Shown one piece after another: positions 46,179 through 54,749 of a stretch of DNA of 64,000 bases. Under the pieces are notes generated by a model, which was not told the DNA's origin, ran no database searches, and saw nothing but the letters and a program-made list of their open reading frames with translations. This stretch comes from an uncultured Planktomarina sp. (GTDB taxonomy: Bacteria; Pseudomonadota; Alphaproteobacteria; Rhodobacterales; Rhodobacteraceae). The first letter of the stretch is position 1. Each line of letters begins with the position of its first letter. The stretch is taken from positions 1 through 64,000 of the forward strand of contig CAJIZA010000007.1 in NCBI GenBank assembly GCA_905181815.1, written 5' to 3'. Made by a program: the position numbers and the translations under genes.

Positions 46179-46777
46179 CCCCACGCCCCGCGGTTGCGAA
46201 TAGCCGAGGAACTCGCCATGCTCTGGGGCATATCAACGAAACACCAGGCCGGAGCCGAACAATGGCTCAAAAGCCTAGAAGAGCGCGCAGTAAGCCTCCC
46301 AGAGGCAAAGCGCCGCGCCGCAGGCGCGCATTTCGCCGCCAGCCCCTGCCCCGGTCGGGCTAAAACTCCAACGGGCATAAGTTGGAAAATATCCTGCCAA
46401 TCACGCCACTGATGGATCTGCGCCAGATTATCTGCCCCCATAAGCCAGATAAAACGCGTGGTAGAATAGATCACCCGCAACCCACGCAAACTATCACATG
46501 TGAACTTTGTATCCAGCTGGGTTTCCACATCGGTGATGACAATACGCGGATGATCAATTAAACGCTTAGCATGGGCCACCCGCTTATCAAGCGGCGCAGG
46601 TCCTTGCGGCTTCAAAGGATTGGCCGGGCTGACCAACCACCAGACTTGATCAAGATCAAAGCGCTTTAGCGCCTGCTCAGAAATCCGCACATGCCCTTCA
46701 TGGGCCGGATCAAACGACCCGCCCAAAAGGCCCACACGCCGCCCGGCGTAAGATTTTGGCAAGTTAAACCGCAACAT
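46175..46777 (-). CDS. nadD: Nicotinate-nucleotide adenylyltransferase
   Basis: Makes deamido-NAD from nicotinate mononucleotide and ATP, the step before nadE. 200 residues. RVGLLGGSFDPAHEGHVRIS has the GGSFDPxHxGH nucleotidyltransferase motif; WWLVSPANPLK and LMGADNLAQIHQWRDWQDI are family-typical, and the C-terminal SSSAIRNRG holds the ISSTxIR-like ATP-binding motif. Overlaps the end of the convergent transporter gene. Confidence 0.93.
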   Translation of the reverse strand: MLRFNLPKSYAGRRVGLLGGSFDPAHEGHVRISEQALKRFDLDQVWWLVSPANPLKPQGPAPLDKRVAHAKRLIDHPRIVITDVETQLDTKFTCDSLRGLRVIYSTTRFIWLMGADNLAQIHQWRDWQDIFQLMPVGVLARPGQGLAAKCAPAARRFASGRLTARSSRLLSHCSAPAWCFVDMPQSMASSSAIRNRGAWG

Positions 46778-46910
46778 TCCTTACCTTTAGCGCAGATAGA
46801 CCCCTGCGCAAGCCATGGCCGTACCAGTTTTCGCAATTTCACATTTGCGCCCGCGCGTGCGCCACTGTAACAGAGGTTTGAATTTTTCAGTCTAACACCC
46901 GGGGGCACCT

Positions 46911-48566
46911 ATGGCCGCATATCAGTACGTATACCACATGGATGGCGTTTCAAAAACTTATCCTGGTGGCAAAAAATGTTTTGAAAACATCCGCCTGTCT
47001 TTCCTTCCCGGCGTAAAAATCGGTGTGGTTGGAGTGAACGGCGCCGGGAAATCAACCCTGCTCAAAATCATGGCCGGCTTGGATACGGATTTCTCCGGCG
47101 AAGCATGGGCTGCAGAAGGCGCGAAAGTTGGCTACCTGCCTCAGGAGCCGAAACTGGAAGAAGGCCTGACCGTCCGCGAGAATGTTATGCTGGGCGTGAA
47201 GGCCAAAAAAGACATTCTGGATCGCTACAATGACCTGGCGATGAATTACTCCGACGAGACCGCCGATGAGATGGCGCAGCTGCAAGATGAAATTGATGCC
47301 AATAATCTTTGGGATTTGGACGCTCAAATTGACGTCAGCATGGAGGCTCTGCGCTGCCCACCAGACGATGCAATGCCCGAAAACCTTTCAGGCGGTGAAG
47401 CGCGGCGCGTGGCCCTGTGCCGGCTGTTGCTTGAGCAACCGGATATGTTGCTGCTTGATGAGCCCACCAACCACTTAGACGCTGAAACTATTGGTTGGCT
47501 GCAAAAACACCTGATTGACTATACCGGCACAATCCTCGTTGTAACTCACGACCGCTATTTTCTCGATGATATTACCGGCTGGATCCTCGAAATTGATCGC
47601 GGGCAAGGCGTGCCCTATGAAGGCAATTATTCCGCTTGGCTTGAGCAAAAGGCAAAACGTTTGGCGCAAGAATCCCGTGAAGATAAGTCCAAGCAAAAAA
47701 CGCTGGAGCGCGAATTGGAATGGATGCGGCAGGGGCAAAAGGCCCGGCAGGCTAAATCCAAAGCCCGAATTGCCGCCTATAATGATATGGCCAATCAATC
47801 CGAGCGTGAAAAAGTGGGGCGTGCCCAAATCATCATCCCAAATGGGCCACGATTGGGCTCTAAGGTCATTGAAGTCTCTGGGCTCAAAAAAGCCATGGGC
47901 GACAAGTTGTTGGTCGAAGATCTCTCCTTCTCACTGCCCCCCGGCGGCATTGTCGGGGTGATTGGCCCCAATGGCGCGGGCAAGACCACCCTGTTCAAAA
48001 TGCTCACCGGGCAAGAACAGCCCGATGAAGGCGCCGTTGAATATGGCGATACCGTGCAATTGTCCTATGTCGATCAATCTCGCGATGATTTGGACCCCAA
48101 TGCCAATGTTTGGGAGGCCATTGCAGACGGTCTTGATGTGGTGCAACTGGGTGATGTGGAAGTCAACGGGCGGGCGTATTGTTCAGCTTTTAACTTCAAA
48201 GGCGCAACCCAGCAGAAAAAGGTCAGTTTGCTGTCGGGCGGGGAACGCAACCGGGTGCATATGGCGCGATTGCTGCGTGCGGGTGGCAATGTCTTGCTTC
48301 TCGATGAACCGACCAACGATTTAGACGTGGAAACCCTACGGGCGCTGGAAGATGCTCTGGTTGATTTTGCCGGCTGCGCTGTGGTCATCTCCCATGATCG
48401 CTTTTTCCTTGACCGGATCTGCACCCATATCCTCGCCTTTGAGGGCGATGCGCATGTAGAATGGTTTGAGGGCAATTTCGAAGACTATGAAGAGGACAAA
48501 AAACGCCGCCTCGGTGCCGATGCGCTTCAACCCACACGGATCAAGCATAAGAAATTCGCGCGTTAA
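46911..48566 (+). CDS. ettA: Energy-dependent translational throttle protein EttA (ABC-F)
   Basis: 551 residues with two ABC domains, no membrane part. It binds the ribosome E site and gates translation by ATP state. First Walker A GVNGAGKSTLLKIMAG, signature NLSGGEARRVALCRLLLE, Walker B MLLLDEPTNHLDAE; the linker (P-site tRNA interaction motif) region is AKRLAQESREDKSKQKTLER followed by ELEWMRQGQKARQAKSKARI. Second domain Walker A GPNGAGKTTLFKMLTG, signature LLSGGERNRVHMARLLR, Walker B VLLLDEPTNDLD. Both Glu are intact. A long leader (48567-48812) follows before the cold-shock gene. Confidence 0.95.
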   Translation: MAAYQYVYHMDGVSKTYPGGKKCFENIRLSFLPGVKIGVVGVNGAGKSTLLKIMAGLDTDFSGEAWAAEGAKVGYLPQEPKLEEGLTVRENVMLGVKAKKDILDRYNDLAMNYSDETADEMAQLQDEIDANNLWDLDAQIDVSMEALRCPPDDAMPENLSGGEARRVALCRLLLEQPDMLLLDEPTNHLDAETIGWLQKHLIDYTGTILVVTHDRYFLDDITGWILEIDRGQGVPYEGNYSAWLEQKAKRLAQESREDKSKQKTLERELEWMRQGQKARQAKSKARIAAYNDMANQSEREKVGRAQIIIPNGPRLGSKVIEVSGLKKAMGDKLLVEDLSFSLPPGGIVGVIGPNGAGKTTLFKMLTGQEQPDEGAVEYGDTVQLSYVDQSRDDLDPNANVWEAIADGLDVVQLGDVEVNGRAYCSAFNFKGATQQKKVSLLSGGERNRVHMARLLRAGGNVLLLDEPTNDLDVETLRALEDALVDFAGCAVVISHDRFFLDRICTHILAFEGDAHVEWFEGNFEDYEEDKKRRLGADALQPTRIKHKKFAR

Positions 48567-48593
48567 TTAAGCCCATCGATTTTGTTGGCGTTT

Positions 48594-48633
48594 CCCCGTG
48601 CCTCTTTAAGGCACCCCGCAGGCCTGCACGGGG
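48594..48633 (+). promoter_or_regulatory. Alternative hairpins between ettA and the cold-shock gene
   Basis: CCCCGTGC (48594-48601) can pair with GCACGGGG (48626-48633), or its GTGCCT (48598-48603) can pair with AGGCAC (48609-48614); the two pairings compete. GCAGGCCTGC between them is itself a palindrome. It may be the ettA terminator, or part of a temperature-responsive leader of the cold-shock mRNA. Confidence 0.4.
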
Positions 48634-48812
48634 GGTATCGCCTGCACATCTTCTGGCTTGCAAAAAAAATCCGAAACGGCCATATGACCTCTGCGACCGT
48701 TACCGCATCTCGACCAACTGTTTTGCTTACAAGGCCACAGTCCTCGACATGAATTGACTGACGCCGACCTGCCGCAATACCGTGGGCAGTAATGTAAAAT
48801 GGAGTAAACGGG

Positions 48813-49019
48813 ATGGCTACTGGCACCGTAAAATGGTTTAATGCAGACAAAGGTTATGGCTTTATTGCACCGGACAATGGCGGCGAAGATGTATTTGTGC
48901 ACATTACGGCTGTGCAACGCGCAGGTTTGGACGGTCTGAATGACAACCAAAAAGTAAGCTTTGACGTCGAAACTGGCCGCAACGGCCGTGAAGCTGCGAC
49001 TGACTTGCAAGCACAATAA
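48813..49019 (+). CDS. Cold-shock domain protein
   Basis: 68 residues, single OB-fold. The RNA-binding motifs are GTVKWFNADKGYGFIAPD (RNP1) and DVFVHITAVQRAGL (RNP2). It binds single-stranded nucleic acid as an RNA chaperone. Preceded by a long untranslated leader of roughly 240 bp without a gene, as usual for cspA-type genes, and followed by a strong terminator. No other csp gene lies in the window. Confidence 0.95.
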   Translation: MATGTVKWFNADKGYGFIAPDNGGEDVFVHITAVQRAGLDGLNDNQKVSFDVETGRNGREAATDLQAQ

Positions 49020-49027
49020 TATGATTT

Positions 49028-49079
49028 AGGGCCAATCTAAGCTAAGGATTTAATCCGCATCACTTAGATTGGCCCTTTT
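49028..49079 (+). terminator. Rho-independent terminator after the cold-shock gene
   Basis: AGGGCCAATCTAAG (49028-49041) and CTTAGATTGGCCCT (49063-49076) form a perfect 14-bp stem with a 21-base loop, followed by TTTT. Confidence 0.85.
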
Positions 49080-49141
49080 CATGGCGCCCGGCATTCAAGG
49101 GGCAGCTTAGGCATGGGCAATTCAAGCCTGTCTTTTAAAAT

Positions 49142-50461
49142 CTAGTCCCGTGAAATTTTCTGCAAAAGTGGCATAAGCGCGCCCATATCCGGGCCATGCG
49201 ACAGACCCGTCAAGGCTTTGCGCAGCGGCATAAACAGACCTTTGCCCGTGCGCCCTGTGGCCTCTTTGACTACCGAGGTCCAAGCGCCCCAAGTGTCCGA
49301 ATCAAATGGGCCGGCCGGCAGCATAGACAGAGCCTGTATGACAAAATCCTTATCTTCTGCATCAATCACCGGGATGGCGCCATTTTGAATTAAATCCCAC
49401 CAGCTGGCAAGATCATGTAGGGTCGAGATATTGCCGCGTGTGACCTGCCAGAAAGCCTCTGCCATTTCTGCCGGTACGCCAATGGCCACAACGTCTGCAG
49501 CAACGCCATCCAACTCAAGCCCTTGTAAATATTTCGCGGTCAGCGGCACCAAATCAGCCTCGTCAAATTTCGTCGGAGCAGAGCCAAATTTCGTCAGCTC
49601 AAAACCCGCAGAAATTTCCTCCATGGAGCCACGCAACTCAACTGGATCGGACGATCCCAAACGCGCCAAATGACTCAACAGCGCCATCGGCTGAACGCCT
49701 GCAGCCCGCATGTCCTGCAGCGCCAATGATCCCAAACGCTTGGATAGGCCTTCCCCTTTTGGGCCAGTTAACAAAGAATGGTGAGCAAAATTAGGTACTG
49801 AGCCGCCAATGGCGCGGATCATCTGAATTTGTGTCGCGGTATTGGTCACATGGTCTGACCCCCGGACCACATGGGTCACGCCCATATCCGTATCATCACA
49901 GATGGAGGCAAGCGTATAAAGCACCTGCCCATCACCACGGATCAGCACCGGGTCGCTCACCGAGGCCGCATCAATCGACAGATCTCCAAGAATTCCATCG
50001 GTCCATTCAATCCGTGATTGCTCGAGCTTAAAGCGCCAATGGCCCTTGCGTTCTGCACGCAGCGCCGCTCGCTCCACCTCTGAAAGCGCCAATGCCGAGC
50101 GATCATAAACCGGTGGCTTACCCATATTCAGTTGCTTTTTACGCTTTAAATCTAATTCGACAGGCGTTTCAAAACATTCATAAAAAAATCCTTGGTCACG
50201 CAGCTGATCGGCCACTTCTGCATAGCGGTCAAACCGGGCGGATTGATGCTCGATGCGGTCCCAATGCAGGCCCAGCCAGTCCAGATCGCGTTTTATCGCC
50301 TCAACATATTCCGCCTTGGAGCGCTCCGGATCTGTATCATCTATCCGCAGAATAAATTCTCCACCCGCCTGGCGCGCGATAAGAAAATTAAACAGCGCCG
50401 TGCGCAGGTTGCCGATGTGAAGAAAGCCCGTAGGCGAAGGGGCAAAACGAGTGGTTGTCAT
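49142..50461 (-). CDS. gltX: Glutamyl-tRNA synthetase
   Basis: 439 residues; charges tRNA-Glu (in alphaproteobacteria also often tRNA-Gln). FAPSPTGFLHIGNLRTALFN has the class I HIGH motif; EGLSKRLGSLALQDM is the KLSKR motif; DDTDPERSKAEYVEAIKRDL and VVRGSDHVTNTATQIQMI are family-typical. Shorter than many (about 470). Alphaproteobacteria commonly carry two gltX genes, so this may be the second. It is convergent with the cold-shock gene. Confidence 0.93.
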   Translation of the reverse strand: MTTTRFAPSPTGFLHIGNLRTALFNFLIARQAGGEFILRIDDTDPERSKAEYVEAIKRDLDWLGLHWDRIEHQSARFDRYAEVADQLRDQGFFYECFETPVELDLKRKKQLNMGKPPVYDRSALALSEVERAALRAERKGHWRFKLEQSRIEWTDGILGDLSIDAASVSDPVLIRGDGQVLYTLASICDDTDMGVTHVVRGSDHVTNTATQIQMIRAIGGSVPNFAHHSLLTGPKGEGLSKRLGSLALQDMRAAGVQPMALLSHLARLGSSDPVELRGSMEEISAGFELTKFGSAPTKFDEADLVPLTAKYLQGLELDGVAADVVAIGVPAEMAEAFWQVTRGNISTLHDLASWWDLIQNGAIPVIDAEDKDFVIQALSMLPAGPFDSDTWGAWTSVVKEATGRTGKGLFMPLRKALTGLSHGPDMGALMPLLQKISRD

Positions 50462-50527
50462 AGGGTTCTCCTGTTGCGCTGTCTTTACACATAGGGTGCA
50501 GGAGATGTCCAGATATCGCTGGCGCTA

Positions 50528-52190
50528 TCATGTACTATGATCGCGCCAGCGATTGGCTATGGGATAGCGCCGATCCAACCAAAAGGCCCGCGGCGATAGG
50601 CGCGTCCCCGGTGCAGATTGGAAGCGCTTATACTCGCTAATATAGATCAAATGCTCAATTTTCTTAACTGTTTCACGAGTCAAAACCGGCCGCTATGCAA
50701 TCAGCCACAGAGGCCTCATCGTCCACCAACATCTGCAAGATGCCATCAAGCACCGGATAGGACGGCAGGCTGTCTTCATCTTTTTGATCCGCGCGCAGCT
50801 CGGCGCTGGGGGCTTTGTCGATGATGCGCGGATCAATGACCACGCCTTTCGGTCCCATCATCCAGTTCCGGTGATGCGCATTGCGCCAGCGGCATATGTC
50901 AAACACCCGCGTCTTATACAGATCCTTAATCGGATTATATCCACCCGCCATATCGCCATAGATAGTCGCATAGCCGACCGCGACTTCCGACTTATTGCCC
51001 GTGGTCAGCAGCATATGCCCCAATTTATTGGATAGGGACATCAACAACAGACCGCGCAGACGAGATTGGATATTTTCCTCAGTTAAATCCGCAGGCCGGC
51101 CAGCAAAAATTGGCGCCAAACTCTCCGTGATCGCCGCTTGCGAGCCGGTGATTGGCAGGGTTTGCAAAGGCGCGCCCAGCGCTTGCGCCACCGAGGCGGC
51201 GTCCTGAAGCGAAGCTTGGCTGGTAAATTCCGAGGGCAACATGACACAATGCACATTTTGCGGCCCCAGCGCATCGGCTGCAATCGTGGCAACAATGGCC
51301 GAGTCAATTCCACCCGAAAGACCCAAGACCGCCGATGAAAATCCCGTTTTGCGCATATAATCACGCAGTGACAGTACCATTGCATGGTAGTCTTGCTCAA
51401 AAGCATCCGGCCAATGGGCCAGAGTGCCTGCCCCGGCCTGCCAGCCTTGATCGGTCAGCTCAAAATCCACGTGGGCAAGGCAATTTTCAAACAATGGCAA
51501 AGACAAGGCCAGAGCACCGCCGGGATTGAGTACGAATGATCCCCCATCAAAAACCTGATCATCCTGGCCACCAACCATATTCACATAGACCAGTGGCAGC
51601 CCCGTTTCGACCACCCGCGCAACCATATGCGCCATGCGCAAATCCATTTTACCCCGCGCATAGGGCGAGCCATTGGGCACAAAAAGCACTTCCGCACCAG
51701 ACTCAGCCAAAGCCTCTGGTAAATCAGTATGCCACGCATCTTCACAAATCGGCGTACCAATTCGCAGGTTGCCCACCCGATAAGGCCCTGAGATATCCGA
51801 GGGTTGATAGAGGCGTTTTTCGTCAAACACATCGTCATTCGGCAAAATGTGCTTTTTGACCACAGTTTGGATCTGGCCACCGGCAAGAATATAATAGCCA
51901 TTATAAAGACCGGCCTCATCGCGAAACGGCCCACCAATCCCCATGGCCGGCCCCTCAGCACAGGATTGGGCCAGGGCCTGAATTTGCGCCATCGCATCGC
52001 GGGTGAAAGCTGGTTTGAGCACCAAATCTTGCACCTGGTAGCCGGTGACAAACATCTCTGGCAACATAACCATATCAGCTCCTGCAACTTTGGCCGCTGT
52101 CCAAGCCTCAAGCGCTTCCGCAACATTGCCAGCGAGATCACCCACTGTTGCGTTGAGCTGTGCCATGGTTAACCTAAATCTCTGTGTCAT
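50528..52190 (-). pseudogene. nadE: Glutamine-dependent NAD+ synthetase, frameshift near the C-terminus
   Basis: From the ATG at 52190 the frame is open for 505 codons to a TGA at 50673-50675. It holds the nitrilase-type glutaminase domain (Glu in VMLPEMFVTGY, Lys in VVKKHILPND, Cys in GTPICEDAWH) and the synthetase P-loop VLGLSGGIDSAIVATIAADA, ending SVADCIAAGFDS. One base later the reading frame continues past the stop with ETVKKIEHLIYISEYKRFQS, APGTRLSPRAFWLDRRYP, to a TGA at 50528. That is exactly the conserved C-terminal tail (YISEYKRxQ, RRYP) of NAD synthetases. One surplus T in GACTCGTGAA (about 50677) explains the break. The enzyme is generally essential, so a sequencing error or recoding must be considered. 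Confidence 0.85.
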
Positions 52191-52369
52191 CTGCTTGCTC
52201 AATCCTGTCAAACCCCCGCCTTATCTATCAGACATCCGCCGAAGCAAAAGCCCAATCGAATGGGAAATGTGGAAAGACATTGCCCTCACGGATGAGGTTT
52301 ACTAGTCTGCAACGGATAAAAATAGAGTCAGCCCGACGCTGAGCCATTGTCTAAGAGGTTAAAACTTCA

Positions 52370-53812
52370 ATGAATAAGAAGCTCTCACATCTCCTATTGG
52401 TCACAGCGACCCTGCTATTAAGCAGCCTGGCCCAGGCGCAAACGGCCACGATCCAGTCGAAACAATATGAAGACGGTGGTTATTATGAGGGCACGTTCAA
52501 AAACGGTCGCCAACATGGGCAAGGCACCTACAGCCTACCGACAGGTTATAAATACTCCGGCAATTGGGAAAATGGTGAAATTTCTGGCCAAGGTGCGGCA
52601 ACCTTTCCTGATGGGTCGGTCTACACAGGTACGTTTTCTAATGGGAAACCCCATGGAACCGGCCGCATAACCTATGCCGATGGTGGCACCTATGAAGGCA
52701 GTTGGGTGGCTGGCAAAATCGATGGTCAAGGGGTGGCGGTTTATGCCAACGGCCTGCGCTACAAAGGGCAGTTTCGCAACACCAAACACCACGGCCGGGG
52801 CATTCTTACCTCCGACAGCGGATATCGCTATGAGGGCAATTGGGTTGACGGCGAAAAACAGGGCACTGGCACCATTATCTATTTGGATGGCGCGGTCTAC
52901 CAAGGCTCTATTGAGGCTGGCGAGCGCTCTGGATCTGGCACTTTAACCATGCCCAATGGGGTGACCTATAAGGGCAGTTGGGAAAACGGAAAAATTAACG
53001 GGGAGAGCACCCTCACCCATGCAAATGGCGATGTTTTTACCGGCATTTTGCAAGATGGTAAGCGCGAGGGTCGTGGCAAGGTCGTCTATGCCAATGGCGA
53101 TCTTTACGAAGGCCAATTCCACAAAGACCGCCGCCATGGCAATGGCGCTTTTCTCGCTGCTGATGGCTATCGTTACTCTGGCAGTTGGCAAAATGGCAAA
53201 ATTTTGGGGCGTGGTGAGGTTCGCTACCCGGATGGGTCGATCTATTTTGGCGCCTTTGTTGATGATCTGCCTGAGGGTGTGGGCAAAATCACATATCCAG
53301 ATGGCTCGACCTATGAGGGCAATTGGAAAGCCGGGGTCATCGAGGGGGCCGGAAAAGCGATCTATCCTAATGGCCTAGTCTATGAAGGCAGCTTTAAAAA
53401 TGCGCAAAATCACGGCTATGGCATCATGACCTTTGCCGACAGTTATCGCTACGAAGGCAACTGGAAAGATGGTAAGCGCCACGGCGCCGGCCAAGCGCGA
53501 TACCGTGACGGTACAACCTATGTCGGCGGGTTTGTCGAAGGGCAGCGCTCAGGTGAAGGCTACATCAAAATGAAGGATGGCTTTAGCTACACGGGCGAAT
53601 GGCTCGACGGTGAAATTCACGGCATGGGTGCCGCCACCTATGCCAATGGGGACGTCTACACCGGAAGCTTTGTCGACGGGCGCCGCCAGGGCAAGGGCAC
53701 AATGCGCTATGCCACGGGCGGGGTTACGAGCGGCACTTGGGAAAACGGAGTTTTGCAGCCGACCGAAGACACGGCGCCTGCGCCCAAGGAGGCGGCCAGC
53801 CCATCCGACTGA
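52370..53812 (+). CDS. MORN-repeat protein, secreted
   Basis: 480 residues with a signal peptide, MNKKLSHLLLVTATLLLSSL then AQA. Almost all of the mature part is about 19 copies of the 23-residue MORN motif (YEGxWxxGxxxGxGxxxxxxG), from YEGTFKNGRQHGQGTYSLPT onward to TSGTWENG. Slightly different repeats (GYRYEGNW-type) recur after every four or five units. It ends with an Ala/Pro-rich tail (APAPKEAASPSD). MORN sheets bind phospholipid or form scaffolds; in bacteria the role is unclear. Periplasmic location is inferred from the signal peptide. Confidence 0.88.
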   Translation: MNKKLSHLLLVTATLLLSSLAQAQTATIQSKQYEDGGYYEGTFKNGRQHGQGTYSLPTGYKYSGNWENGEISGQGAATFPDGSVYTGTFSNGKPHGTGRITYADGGTYEGSWVAGKIDGQGVAVYANGLRYKGQFRNTKHHGRGILTSDSGYRYEGNWVDGEKQGTGTIIYLDGAVYQGSIEAGERSGSGTLTMPNGVTYKGSWENGKINGESTLTHANGDVFTGILQDGKREGRGKVVYANGDLYEGQFHKDRRHGNGAFLAADGYRYSGSWQNGKILGRGEVRYPDGSIYFGAFVDDLPEGVGKITYPDGSTYEGNWKAGVIEGAGKAIYPNGLVYEGSFKNAQNHGYGIMTFADSYRYEGNWKDGKRHGAGQARYRDGTTYVGGFVEGQRSGEGYIKMKDGFSYTGEWLDGEIHGMGAATYANGDVYTGSFVDGRRQGKGTMRYATGGVTSGTWENGVLQPTEDTAPAPKEAASPSD

Positions 53813-53825
53813 TGCCTACGGCCGT

Positions 53826-54491
53826 TCACCACGGCACAATGTGTCCTTTTTGATCGAAAAATTGTCCAGTCTCATGCGCCTCGCGCACTTCAATGACGTC
53901 ATGTAATCTCGCGGCGGCCTCTGGCGCAGGAAGTGCGTCATATTTGGCGGAAAAGGGCCGTGTTAACGGCGTGTCGACAGTGCCAGGATGCAGCGCAAAA
54001 CATGACAGATGCGGATGACTGCGGGCCAATTCAATCGCAGAGGTACGCAAAATTTGATTAAGGGCAGCCTTGGCCGCCCGATAGGAAATCCAGCCCCCCA
54101 GCCGGTTGTCACCAATAGATCCCACCCGCGCAGAGAGCACCGCAACCCGGGCAGGGCGATCACGCGGCAGCAAAGGGCCAATCTGACCGAGAATAAGCGC
54201 TGGGCCAATGGCGTTGACCTGCATCTGTGCCGCCATGGTTTGCGCCGTCACAGCCTTAATTGTCTTTTCAGGCCCAACTCCGTCCAACGTCAACGCTCCC
54301 GAGGCAATGACGATTGTATCAAAGAGACCCTTGAGCGTCGCTAATGCGGGGGCGATACTATGCTCTTGCGTTAAGTCCAACCCCTGCTCTTTGCGAGACA
54401 GCCCCGCGCACTGCCAACCCTGGCTGCGGTAAGTCTCTGCAAGGGCCGTTCCAATAGCGCCCGAGGCACCGATGATCAAAATCCGCTTCAT
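53826..54491 (-). CDS. SDR-family oxidoreductase
   Basis: 222 residues from the ATG at 54491; a longer frame to 54539 adds residues without family features. MKRILIIGASGAIGTALAET is the NAD(P)-binding GASGxIG motif; VIASGALTL is the NAG-like region, VLSARVGSIGDNRLGGWISY followed by RAAKAALNQ contains the catalytic Tyr (SYRAAK) and Lys. The CSxF-type C-terminus is PHLSCFALHPGTVDTPLTRP. This group resembles C-factor-like/YciK-like short-chain dehydrogenases; substrate unknown. Confidence 0.87.
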   Translation of the reverse strand: MKRILIIGASGAIGTALAETYRSQGWQCAGLSRKEQGLDLTQEHSIAPALATLKGLFDTIVIASGALTLDGVGPEKTIKAVTAQTMAAQMQVNAIGPALILGQIGPLLPRDRPARVAVLSARVGSIGDNRLGGWISYRAAKAALNQILRTSAIELARSHPHLSCFALHPGTVDTPLTRPFSAKYDALPAPEAAARLHDVIEVREAHETGQFFDQKGHIVPW

Positions 54492-54622
54492 ATGCCCGAA
54501 ATAGGGCGCATCATTCACACGGCCACCACATAGCCACATTTTGCCAAAAATTGCGTGCGCGCACTGGCTTTTGTCATATTTTTTTACTTCCCATTTGCAA
54601 AATCACAGGTATACCTAGTTCC

Positions 54623-54673
54623 ATGGAACATTTGACTGAGCAACTCCTCCTTCTAACACTTAGCCTAGGCTGA
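54623..54673 (+). CDS. leuL: leuA leader peptide (attenuator)
   Basis: The 16-codon frame encodes MEHLTEQLLLLTLSLG: seven of sixteen residues are leucine, four in a row. It lies 76 bp upstream of leuA on the same strand. A Leu-rich leader before leuA is the hallmark of attenuation controlled by charged tRNA-Leu. Its stop codon lies inside a possible stem (54672-54677 with 54693-54698). No strong ribosome-binding site is visible, which is a reason for caution; GGTATACC-type sequence stands upstream. Confidence 0.6.
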   Translation: MEHLTEQLLLLTLSLG

Positions 54674-54717
54674 GCGTGCTTTTCGGCGCGGGACGCTCAC
54701 CTAAGCCCAGCGCCGAA
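54672..54717 (+). promoter_or_regulatory. Candidate leuA attenuator stems
   Basis: GAGCGT (54672-54677) can pair with ACGCTC (54693-54698). TTCGGCGC (54682-54689) can pair with GCGCCGAA (54710-54717). The two pairings interlock and exclude one another, as in an antiterminator/terminator switch. No T-run follows the second stem, so termination is not certain. Confidence 0.5.
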
Positions 54718-54749
54718 CCCTTCCAAAACCCTAGCAAAAGAACAGTCCT

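Noticed and set aside
48606-49016. A 136-codon minus-strand frame over the cold-shock gene
   Set aside because: Antisense shadow of a clear cold-shock protein gene and its leader.
50670-50690. Programmed +1 frameshift like that of prfB for nadE
   Set aside because: No internal Shine-Dalgarno and no CUU-UGA-C slippery site; kept as an open question under the nadE finding but not claimed as recoding.
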